Shown here piece by piece: positions 1-7,050 of a stretch of 64,000 nt of DNA (positions are counted from its first letter, which is position 1; each line of letters begins with the position of its first letter). The notes under the pieces are model-generated. The model searched no databases and was not told where the DNA came from. It saw only the letters and a list, made by a program, of their open reading frames with translations. Position numbers and translations under genes: made by a program. The stretch is from SKZT01 sp964478625 (GTDB taxonomy: Bacteria > Desulfobacterota > Desulfobacteria > Desulfobacterales > SKZT01), in the NCBI GenBank assembly GCA_964478625.1, contig CAYZJH010000013.1, positions 8,261-72,260 on the forward strand. Direction: 5' to 3'.

Positions 1-154
1 ATCCATCAAGGTCTTTCAATCCCTTTTCATATTCCGGCTCCACTTCCACAATACCAACCTCCGAATGTGAACCTGAAGGCTGAATCGGCATTCCTTCCCT
101 CGTTTTAAAGGGTGATCGTATGATGCCTATTGGTTTGTAGGTAACCTCTTTCAT
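1..154 (-). CDS. trmO: TrmO/TsaA-type tRNA methyltransferase, N-terminal part (runs off left edge)
   Basis: Reading leftward from the ATG at 154 gives MKEVTYKPIGIIRSPF followed by KTREGMPIQPSG. This matches the N-terminus of the TsaA/UPF0066 fold, which in TrmO N6-methylates the threonylcarbamoyl-adenosine at position 37 of threonine-accepting tRNAs using S-adenosylmethionine. Only about 51 residues lie inside the window, so the rest of the domain cannot be checked. The ATG overlaps the stop codon of a 29-codon ORF in an ATGA arrangement, which suggests translational coupling. The family call rests on the motif; the exact substrate is inferred. Confidence 0.75.
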   Translation of the reverse strand, partial: MKEVTYKPIGIIRSPFKTREGMPIQPSGSHSEVGIVEVEPEYEKGLKDLDG

Positions 155-240
155 ACTATTTTCTCAAGTTTGACTTCAACCGAACTGGCTCCTCTTTGGT
201 ATGCCTCCAGGAGCAAAGATTTTCTATTAGAACGTTTCAT
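151..240 (-). CDS. 29-residue ORF between the OmpA-like gene and trmO
   Basis: An ATG at 240, four bases past the OmpA-like gene's stop codon, opens a 29-residue basic peptide (begins MKRSNRKSLLLEAYQRGASS) that ends in an ATGA overlap with trmO. No family is recognised and the ribosome site is weak. It may be a real small protein or a leader that carries ribosomes into trmO. The overlap on one side and the tight spacing on the other are the only support. Confidence 0.3.
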   Translation of the reverse strand: MKRSNRKSLLLEAYQRGASSVEVKLEKIV

Positions 241-244
241 GTGA

Positions 245-892
245 TTACCAATTCCTCTCAACCGGTATAATCACTACGGCAACCCGCCGATTTAAAGCGT
301 CCACCGAGGAGATGGGCTGAGATTCGCCATAACCTATGGTCTGGATGCGGGCCGGGTTAACCCCTCGTTGGACCAAAGCATTTTTCACCGCTTCGGCTCT
401 TCTTTCCGACAACCTTTGGTTATACGCCTCGCTGCCTTTTGAATCCGTATGACCTTCAACCCTGATCATGGTTTCAGGGTATTGAACCAGTACATTTGCA
501 ACACGGTCAATTTCAGCATATGCCCCCGGTTTTAAGGTTGATGAGTCAAAATCGAACAAATAATCCGATTTAAACGTCGCTGTTAATACATCCTGACTTC
601 TTTGGATGCTGGTAGCGTCACTTGCCGCAACGGCATTTCTGAGTGCTTGTTCCTGTTGATCCATATAGGCTCCGATCCGGTTTCCAGCAATCCCACCGAT
701 AGCCGCTCCTAATGCCGCCCCAATAAGAGTCCCCTTGGTATCTCTACCAATGGCCTGGCCGGCTGCCGCACCGACTCCAGCACCTACCAAAACCCCTGTT
801 TTTGTTTTGCTTTCCTGGTGAGTTGCACCGGCACATGCATACAATGTCGTCATAAATGCCAGAATAATCCCCAATGACACCAATTTTTTCAT
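245..892 (-). CDS. OmpA-family lipoprotein with glycine-zipper domain
   Basis: This is a 215-residue outer-membrane lipoprotein of the YiaD/Pal-like type. Residues 1-20 are a lipoprotein signal ending in a lipobox (LYAC), so the mature protein would begin with lipidated Cys20. Residues about 32-75 form a Gly/Ala-rich glycine-zipper segment (VGAGVGAAAGQAIG, then IGAALGAAIGGIAG). The C-terminal half is an OmpA-like peptidoglycan-binding domain with the FDFDSSTLK, EGHTDSKGS, LSERRAEAVK and YGESQP motifs. The protein probably links the outer membrane to peptidoglycan. A GGAGA site precedes the ATG. It is transcribed toward trmO. Confidence 0.9.
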   Translation of the reverse strand: MKKLVSLGIILAFMTTLYACAGATHQESKTKTGVLVGAGVGAAAGQAIGRDTKGTLIGAALGAAIGGIAGNRIGAYMDQQEQALRNAVAASDATSIQRSQDVLTATFKSDYLFDFDSSTLKPGAYAEIDRVANVLVQYPETMIRVEGHTDSKGSEAYNQRLSERRAEAVKNALVQRGVNPARIQTIGYGESQPISSVDALNRRVAVVIIPVERNW

Positions 893-1068
893 AACAAATC
901 TCCTTGAAGTTTAATTTGAATCGGTTTTTGCAAATTACCTTTTTTAAATTCGGTTCCTTGTCAATGGTTAAATATCGATCACAGCCTCCAAATTTTCAAT
1001 TTTTTCATACCACATTTTAACACGATTTAATAACAATTCGCAGTTGCAATCGACCAATTAACTTTATT

Positions 1069-1860
1069 TTATAATTCAGGGATTAATATGACCTGAAAAA
1101 TTTTAGGCCAATTCTTTCCGGTCAAATAAAATGTGCTTGTTTTCTCATCAAAGGCGATACCATTCAACACATCTTCTAAACCCAACGGCGGTAACCGATG
1201 AAACAGTGGTCCACAATCAATATGACCTACTACCGTACCATCTGATGGATCTATTTGAACAATAAATTTTTGCCACCAAACATTCGCATGAATCAAACCG
1301 CCTGCATATTCCAATTCATTTATATAACTAAGCGGGTTTCCATGATACAGGACCCGAACCGACCGTTCCACTTTAAATGAATCCGGATTTCGAAAATAAA
1401 TCTGGTCCGTACCGTCACTCATGATCAAGTGTCGATTATCCGAGGTCAGACCCCATCCTTGAGTCTCATAAGTAAAAATTCCGATCTTGGAAAAATCGAA
1501 CAAATCATAAACGATAGCCATACGATCCTTCCAGGTCAGTTGGATTAACCGGTTATTCCAACGGGCCAATCCTTCCGCAAAGACTCCCGGAACATGCACC
1601 ACCTTTTCGACAGCCCCCGTTTTAGCATCAACTCGTCGCAAAGTCGACTGTCCGATTAGCCCGGTACTTTCATATATCTTTTCTTCATAAAAAATCAAAC
1701 CCTGGGTAAACCTGTTGAAATGATGAGGGATTTCCCTGATGATTTGGACCGTATATTTTTTTATTTCACCCCGGACAGGGTTATTTGTTTCGAATGATAG
1801 GCAGCAGGGTGAAAAAACCATAAAAAATAATAGATTGGCATAAATTGTTATTTTTTTCAT
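1069..1860 (-). CDS. Glutaminyl-peptide cyclotransferase (bacterial/plant type)
   Basis: The product is a secreted beta-propeller enzyme of the Glu_cyclase_2 family, which converts N-terminal glutamine into pyroglutamate with loss of ammonia. The start chosen is the ATG at 1860, giving 263 residues with a hydrophobic signal sequence (MKKITIYANLLFFMVFSPCC); an upstream in-frame GTG would place ten residues before that signal. Family hallmarks are FTQGL near residue 55, GWGLTSD, NELEY, the NVWW stretch and the C-terminal LNGIA...FYLTGKNWPK segment. Physiological substrates in this organism are unknown. It stands alone, divergent from the FabH-like gene. Confidence 0.88.
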   Translation of the reverse strand: MKKITIYANLLFFMVFSPCCLSFETNNPVRGEIKKYTVQIIREIPHHFNRFTQGLIFYEEKIYESTGLIGQSTLRRVDAKTGAVEKVVHVPGVFAEGLARWNNRLIQLTWKDRMAIVYDLFDFSKIGIFTYETQGWGLTSDNRHLIMSDGTDQIYFRNPDSFKVERSVRVLYHGNPLSYINELEYAGGLIHANVWWQKFIVQIDPSDGTVVGHIDCGPLFHRLPPLGLEDVLNGIAFDEKTSTFYLTGKNWPKIFQVILIPEL

Positions 1861-2065
1861 AATGCTTGCAATGACTCGAAGGTCACTCACGGTTAACTTT
1901 CAAAATAAATGGACAAAACCTATCGTGAAAAAATTCAACATGTGGTTTGACACATACTCTTCTTTTATTTATTATTCATCATCCTATTCTAATCCTGATC
2001 ATATCCATATTTTATCATTTTTTAATATACTTCTAACATACTAAGCAGGAGAAGCCTACAAGACG

Positions 2066-3079
2066 ATGACGTATGCAGCAAGGATTACCGGAACCGGATC
2101 AGCCTTTCCCAAAAACTGTATGACAAATGAAATGCTTTCGGCCAGGCTGGCAAAGCTGGGAGTGGAAACAAGCGATAACTGGATACAAACCCGAACCGGA
2201 ATTCGGGAACGACGATTTTCTGAAATAAATGATCCCACGGAACATAATTCCTCCCTGGGTCTTGAAGCGGCCGGAAAGGCACTTGAAATGGCCGGCAAAT
2301 CTCCTTCGGATATTGATCAAATTATCTGTGCCACCTGTTCCCCTGATACTCTTATTCCCTCCACAGCATGTTGGATTCAACATAAAATGGGCGCTCGTCG
2401 AGCCTGGGCATTGGATATCAACGCAGCATGTTCAGGTTTTCTATACGGACTATCCATGGCTGAACAATATGTTAAGACAGGTAAAGTCAAAGTCTCACTT
2501 GTTTTGGGGTCAGAAGTATTAAGCCCTTTTTTGAACTTTAATGACCGGACCTCCTGTATTCTTTTCGGCGATGGAGCCGGAGCAGCTGTGGTAGAAAGGG
2601 TGCCTGAAGATTCTGAAAGCAAAATTCTCTCCAGTCATCTATTGTCTGACGGAAGTCTCTGGAATCTTTTTTATATACCGGCCGGCGGGTCCAATCTGGA
2701 AGTTACCCCCGGACGATATTCTCAAAATCTTCACAAAATGAAAATGAGCGGAAAAGAAATATTCAAGGTTGCCGTGAGAACCCTTACAGACTTCGCTCGT
2801 ACCGCGCTTAAGAAAAACGGCCTTACCATTGCCGACCTTGACTGGTTTGTTCCGCATCAGGCCAATCTGAGGATTATCGAAGCAGTAGCTGAAAGATTAA
2901 ATTTTCCTATTGAAAGAGTATTGGTCAATGTGGATCGTTACGGCAATACATCCGCAGCTACCGTGCCGACAGCTTTGGATGAAGGTGTACGGGAAGGAAA
3001 AATAAAAACAGGAGATCTGATCCTTTTAGATACGTTTGGTGCAGGGTTGACCTATGGCTCCATCCTTCTTCGATGGTAG
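2066..3079 (+). CDS. fabH: Beta-ketoacyl-ACP synthase III (FabH-like)
   Basis: This 337-residue thiolase-fold enzyme condenses an acyl-CoA with malonyl-ACP to start fatty-acid or related chains. The catalytic triad is visible: Cys122 in NAACSGF, His264 in VPHQAN and Asn294 in GNTSAA. The N-terminal TGTGSAFP, NWIQTRTGIRERR and C-terminal DTFGAGLTYG segments are typical of KAS III, and the length matches. It starts at ATG 2066 after a short leader with AGGAG at 2047. It is isolated from other fatty-acid genes, so it could be a secondary KAS III-like enzyme rather than the housekeeping copy. Confidence 0.9.
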   Translation: MTYAARITGTGSAFPKNCMTNEMLSARLAKLGVETSDNWIQTRTGIRERRFSEINDPTEHNSSLGLEAAGKALEMAGKSPSDIDQIICATCSPDTLIPSTACWIQHKMGARRAWALDINAACSGFLYGLSMAEQYVKTGKVKVSLVLGSEVLSPFLNFNDRTSCILFGDGAGAAVVERVPEDSESKILSSHLLSDGSLWNLFYIPAGGSNLEVTPGRYSQNLHKMKMSGKEIFKVAVRTLTDFARTALKKNGLTIADLDWFVPHQANLRIIEAVAERLNFPIERVLVNVDRYGNTSAATVPTALDEGVREGKIKTGDLILLDTFGAGLTYGSILLRW

Positions 3080-3106
3080 TCCCTTTGTTCAGTATGGATG
3101 ATCTAC

Positions 3107-3628
3107 TTATTCAAGGCTTTTTTCGACCCTTTCTTTGAAGCTCTTTTTCTTCTGAGTATCTTCAAAGCATTCAAATGAGTCACAGGAGACCGTTGATCCC
3201 TCAGTATGTTTTACTACAAGCCAATAACCAATGCTCATTGCAAACACCAGTGCTGCAGTCGCCCACATATAGTCAGGGGTGATCTCATCAAAATCGAGAA
3301 TAATCACTTTTCTTGCAATCGCCATCAACGCCGTGGCCATAACGATCTTTACATGAATAATATCATCTCTAAGGTAGATGGTTATGTTGATAAAAATCTC
3401 TATTGCAATTAACACAGCCATAAACGCGCCGAATGTAGCCAACATATCACTAATGGTCAGCATTAGAAAAGGCGGGGTTAACAGTTTTTGATAAATCACC
3501 CAACCTACATCGACCACGCCCCATAAAATGACCAACGTCATGAGTGCGGCCAAACAACGCACTGCGAAACGAATCACGATTCTAAACTTTTGGATTAACG
3601 GTTCCTTTGGATTATACAAATCATCCAT
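3107..3628 (-). CDS. PsiE-like (phosphate-starvation-inducible family) membrane protein
   Basis: This 173-residue inner-membrane protein has about four predicted helices (near residues 22-45, 52-82, 96-110 and 120-138). The region EIFINITIYLRDDIIHVKIV, followed by a MATALMAIARKVIILD stretch, is the conserved core of the PsiE family, whose molecular role is unknown. A Cys-containing acidic/basic tail follows the last helix. A GAGGAAA site supports the ATG at 3628. It converges on the FabH-like gene with only about 28 bases between stop codons. Confidence 0.8.
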   Translation of the reverse strand: MDDLYNPKEPLIQKFRIVIRFAVRCLAALMTLVILWGVVDVGWVIYQKLLTPPFLMLTISDMLATFGAFMAVLIAIEIFINITIYLRDDIIHVKIVMATALMAIARKVIILDFDEITPDYMWATAALVFAMSIGYWLVVKHTEGSTVSCDSFECFEDTQKKKSFKERVEKSLE

Positions 3629-3868
3629 ATAATTTCCTCATCAAAATTAGCTGTCACTACTTTTAGAAATTTAAGATTCATATTATATATATCAAATAGA
3701 AAATGGAAAATGAAAAATTTGGACAGATTCCTGATCCTTTCCGTACCGGATTTGGCAAGCCGAGTTTAGCCTGAAATCAAATAAGTATAAAAGACACAGT
3801 GATCACGCATTCAGAAACTGGCTGCTTGGCAAAACATATGACCTTATCATTTGACGAGGAGGGATGTT

Positions 3869-4558
3869 ATGAAATCAACACCGAGAACTTATCAGCAGCT
3901 TGTAGAAAACCAGGTGCAGATATGGCTTCGCCTGCAATCGACCATTGAAAAGAATGAAGCCGTTCCACCTGTGATAACCCTATCCAGAGACCCCGGTAGC
4001 GGAGGCAATGTTTTGGGTCAGCAGATTGCTGACGGTTTGGGCTTTACCCTGTTTCACCAGGAGGTCATTCAAAAAATGGCGGAAAGTTCCAAGGTGAGCA
4101 CTCAACTACTTGAAACTTTAGATGAACGAGGGCTTTCCACTCTCGAAAACTGGATAAATTCTCTGGTTGATCGAAGGCATTTATGGCCCGATCAATATTT
4201 GAGACACTTACTCAAAGTGATAGGGACCCTTGGAAAGCACGGCCGAGCGGTACTCATCGGCAGAGGTGCCAATTTTCTCCTCCCACCGGAAAACCGTTTT
4301 GCAATCCGTGTGATCGCAAATAGAGATACCCGTATCGCAAATGTTGCTGCGGAATATGCTCTTTCCATGGAAGAGGCAACCCGGAGAATTTTGAGAACCG
4401 AATCAAATCGCAAGGCTTTCATTAGAAAATATTTCAACGCCGATATTGAAGAACCTGTCCATTACGATTTGATTATCAATACCGGAACGTTGAAAATGGA
4501 TACTGCGGTTGCTGCGGTCAAAGCAGCATACGAGATATGGAGCCGGGAGAAGGTGTGA
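3869..4558 (+). CDS. Cytidylate kinase-like family protein
   Basis: This 229-residue P-loop protein resembles cytidylate kinase. Its nucleotide-binding loop appears early (TLSRDPGSGGNVLGQ), followed by the LFHQEVIQKMA segment and a LIGRGANFLL core strand typical of the cytidylate-kinase-like family. These proteins keep the kinase fold, but their substrates are mostly untested. The ATG at 3869 is chosen because AGGAGG lies just upstream; the longer frame from TTG 3851 would read through that ribosome site. The next gene is on the opposite strand. Confidence 0.8.
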   Translation: MKSTPRTYQQLVENQVQIWLRLQSTIEKNEAVPPVITLSRDPGSGGNVLGQQIADGLGFTLFHQEVIQKMAESSKVSTQLLETLDERGLSTLENWINSLVDRRHLWPDQYLRHLLKVIGTLGKHGRAVLIGRGANFLLPPENRFAIRVIANRDTRIANVAAEYALSMEEATRRILRTESNRKAFIRKYFNADIEEPVHYDLIINTGTLKMDTAVAAVKAAYEIWSREKV

Positions 4559-4579
4559 CAACTTTATGAGAAATTCGGA

Positions 4580-4759
4580 TCATTTGATTACCGGAGTTCT
4601 GTATTTTAAGGCTGGAAAGGCAAATGGAAGCTCCGGTTGAAGATAGCGTTGAAATTCTCTGCATTTTTTGGAATATCTACATTTCCGGCATACTTCAGGA
4701 TCTTTAAGAGGCCTATTTTTTTTTCGATTACATCGAATATAAACTTTTTTCTTCCCCAT
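4580..4759 (-). CDS. Small Cys-rich basic protein (59 residues)
   Basis: This 59-residue protein starts at ATG 4759 with MGKKKVYIRC and carries a CRKCRYSKKC cluster (CxxC-x5-C) plus one earlier Cys, a layout suited to binding one metal ion. The amino-acid pattern is more convincing than the overlapping +1-frame alternative, whose Cys residues are scattered. No named family is recognised. The ribosome site is weak. It lies convergent with the kinase-like gene. Two other small Cys-rich proteins occur in this window (5344-5508 and 49196-49390). Confidence 0.5.
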   Translation of the reverse strand: MGKKKVYIRCNRKKNRPLKDPEVCRKCRYSKKCREFQRYLQPELPFAFPALKYRTPVIK

Positions 4760-4927
4760 TGATTTATTTCCCAATCGCCGGCAACAGTTGGTTCACAGGC
4801 AATTTTACCGGTTAATTGACTGCCTTGCAATTATAAAAAATATTATTATTCTGATATTGAGGTTTCAGAATGGATATGAAACTGCATCAAAAATGGTTCC
4901 AAAAATTTAAGCTAAGGAGGTGAGACC

Positions 4928-5230
4928 ATGGCGGAGGAAAAAAGGAAAGTGCCGGCCGAGGTCTGTTCATATGTTGACGAAAATCAAATGAATTTAACTC
5001 TTGAAATTTCAGTACCGGGCGTAAAGAAGGAACATATTAATCTTAAAATGAATGAGGAAAGCTTTAGCCTCTCCGCACCACGGGAGGACCTTGAATATGT
5101 AACCACATGGTCGTTCTGTTGCCCGGTCAATGCAAATCAGGCAAAGGCAAAATACGAAGATGGATTATTGAGGGTACAAGTTCCGTTTAAGGATTCAATG
5201 GAAGGTGCTATTCAGGTTCCGATAAATTGA
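4928..5230 (+). CDS. Small Hsp20/alpha-crystallin-like protein
   Basis: At 100 residues this is little more than an alpha-crystallin domain: LEISVPGVKKEHINLKMNEE is the core beta-strand pair, and the YEDGLLRVQVPF segment matches the usual A-x-x-x-(D/N)-G-x-L strand. The N-terminal arm and the C-terminal IxI anchor of typical small heat-shock proteins are short or absent. It probably binds unfolding proteins, but the small size leaves oligomerisation open. A strong AAGGAGGTGAG site precedes the ATG, and a strong hairpin terminator follows. Confidence 0.7.
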   Translation: MAEEKRKVPAEVCSYVDENQMNLTLEISVPGVKKEHINLKMNEESFSLSAPREDLEYVTTWSFCCPVNANQAKAKYEDGLLRVQVPFKDSMEGAIQVPIN

Positions 5231-5275
5231 TTCAACTGGATCTCAATTGATCAGGCCACTTTTTCAGGTTTCTTG

Positions 5276-5321
5276 ATAAACAAAAAGCCCGGATTTTTTC
5301 CGGGCTTTTTGTTTATTATGG
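5276..5321. terminator. Strong bidirectional terminator
   Basis: A perfect 17-bp inverted repeat (ATAAACAAAAAGCCCGG at 5276-5292 and its complement at 5300-5316) surrounds a 7-base AT loop. The GC-rich stem top is flanked by T-runs on both strands. It sits between the convergent Hsp20-like gene (+) and a small Cys-rich gene (-), so it can end both transcripts. Confidence 0.85.
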
Positions 5322-5343
5322 TTATTGAATTATTGAATTGCCT

Positions 5344-5508
5344 TTAAAGGATACACTTTTTACTCCGAGAACCGCTTTTTTTGGCCGCTCGGCCATAACA
5401 TTTTCTGTGATCTTTGTAACTTGTTGAACAGTAATCGCATATTCTGAGCGCTTCAACAAGACGCTTATTTTCTATTGAACAACATTGTTGGGCTTTCGAA
5501 CTATCCAT
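5344..5508 (-). CDS. Small Cys-rich protein (54 residues)
   Basis: The ATG at 5508 (MDSSKAQQCCSIENKRLVEA) has an AAGGAGG site at ideal spacing; a longer frame upstream would include that site. The 54-residue product has seven Cys, including CC near the start and CDYC-x7-C in the middle, then a basic C-terminal region with Cys near the end. It may bind a metal or iron-sulfur centre, but no family is recognised. It reads toward the shared terminator at 5276-5321. Confidence 0.6.
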   Translation of the reverse strand: MDSSKAQQCCSIENKRLVEALRICDYCSTSYKDHRKCYGRAAKKSGSRSKKCIL

Positions 5509-5681
5509 AATCTCTTCCTCCTTATATCCTATCCCCTTTTGATATTTTTCCTGCAATCTCAGAGGGCAGATTTGTCATCGGCAAAAGAACAGATTGAAGC
5601 TTTTTAAAAATAAAAAGAGAAAAAAATCCCCTTTGCCTAATAAGGTAAGGATATCCATTAGTAAGTCAACACAGCCGAATT

Positions 5682-6329
5682 TCAGGTGATTTTTAAATAT
5701 TTTAAAAGCTGGCGGTCGGAAACATCGGACCATTCCCTATATGCATCTGCAACAGCAAAAATGGGGCCACTTCTGATATTGGCACAAAAAACGGTTTCAG
5801 CTCGATCAACAATTTTTCGGATCGAACTTAAATGACCGGTAGGTACTGCAACCAAAATTCGTTTTACATTAAATTGAGAAACAGCTTCCAAAGCAACTAA
5901 CATTGTAAAACCGGATGCAAGACCATCATCTACCAAAACAACTGTCTTCTGTGCCAGATCCGGGGTATCTTTTACACCTCTTAGCATATGCATCCTGCGC
6001 TTAACTTTTTGCAAAGTTTTATCTATGCCGTCATTTACCAGTTCCCGGCTAAGCCCAATTCGTTTTATCAACGGCTCATTTAAACCTACTGTTCCGTCAA
6101 ACGCTACGGCTCCGTAACCGGCTTCAGTATTCCAAGGGAGCGTAATTTTGCTCACTACAGCTACATCCAACTCAAGACCCAAACGCTCAGAAATAACCGA
6201 TGCCACCGGGATTCCCCCTGCAGGTATTCCAAGTATCATGCAATTGGAATCTACAAAATCCGAAAGCATATCAGACAAAACATTTCCGGCATCCTGGCGG
6301 TCTTGAAAAACTCTTATTTCCTCATTCAT
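5682..6329 (-). CDS. Phosphoribosyltransferase-domain protein
   Basis: This 215-residue protein belongs to the type I PRTase fold. The PRPP-binding signature is VVLVDDGLASGFT, preceded by the GIPAGGIPVA loop and the SKITLPWNTEAGYGAVAF segment found in a broad group of uncharacterised phosphoribosyltransferases often seen with stress genes. The ATG at 6329 is preferred because GGAG lies five bases upstream and the family usually starts just before the FQDRQDAG motif; an ATG at 6374 would add 15 residues. The substrate is unknown. Confidence 0.75.
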   Translation of the reverse strand: MNEEIRVFQDRQDAGNVLSDMLSDFVDSNCMILGIPAGGIPVASVISERLGLELDVAVVSKITLPWNTEAGYGAVAFDGTVGLNEPLIKRIGLSRELVNDGIDKTLQKVKRRMHMLRGVKDTPDLAQKTVVLVDDGLASGFTMLVALEAVSQFNVKRILVAVPTGHLSSIRKIVDRAETVFCANIRSGPIFAVADAYREWSDVSDRQLLKYLKIT

Positions 6330-6636
6330 ATGCTCCAGGCAATAAACATTTTTAAAATCCGGATGCTTTAGCATGTCAAATCATATTCCCCGCTTATCTC
6401 AATCCATAACCAGAAAATTCCAAATAGCGTTTCACAATTCAATCAAAGGATAACATATAAACAGATCAAATTGTAATTTTTTCAGTGAACAACTCTGTCT
6501 GATGAAAACCCCTTAAAATAAAAATCAACTTGAAACTTGGAATCTATAACAAAATTATATATTATAATAAATCAATTCCGTAATAGCGGCTATTTTCCTG
6601 GTGATGACCTCCACAAATCAAAATGAGGAAACATTG

Positions 6637-7023
6637 ATGCCAACAAAAAATTCAAGAATTGATAAGGAAAAGCTGGACCGAATCAAAGCCGATATTCGAA
6701 AGGAACGTGAGCTTCGGGAAAAAACCTATCGGGAGCGTGCACTTAAGATGTTCCCCTGGGTCTGCGCACGCTGCGGTCGTGAATTTTCAGGAAAAAAACT
6801 CAGGGAATTAACAGTTCATCACAAAGATCACAACCACGATTACAATCCTCCCGATGGAAGCAATTGGGAATTGTTATGTATCTACTGTCATGATAATGAA
6901 CACTCCAGATATCAGGAACAGGAGCAATATGGGGAAGGGTCTTCCTATAGTACTGATTCAAAGACCTCGGGAACCTATCGTCCGTTTGCCGATTTAGAGG
7001 CATTGCTGAAACATAAAAAATAA
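6637..7023 (+). CDS. yajD: YajD-family HNH nuclease-like protein
   Basis: This 128-residue protein closely follows the layout of E. coli YajD: a basic helical start, FPWVCARCGREFSGKKLREL, then TVHHKDHNHDYNPPDGSNWE, then the LLCIYCHDNEHSRY end of the HNH fold, and a PFADLEALL tail. The two CxxC pairs should bind structural zinc and the HH/H residues form the nuclease site. The ATG at 6637 has GAGGAAA upstream; in-frame GTG/ATG codons at 6601 would be further from any site. Its biological role is unproven. It ends 27 bases before glgP1. Confidence 0.85.
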   Translation: MPTKNSRIDKEKLDRIKADIRKERELREKTYRERALKMFPWVCARCGREFSGKKLRELTVHHKDHNHDYNPPDGSNWELLCIYCHDNEHSRYQEQEQYGEGSSYSTDSKTSGTYRPFADLEALLKHKK

Positions 7024-7050
7024 CTTTTCATAGAGGGAAACCATGGTCAA

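Noticed and set aside
4606..4830. A 74-residue alternative minus-strand frame overlapping the small Cys-rich gene at 4580.
   Set aside because: Its composition is not protein-like and it lacks a ribosome site, whereas the 4580-4759 frame has a clear Cys pattern.
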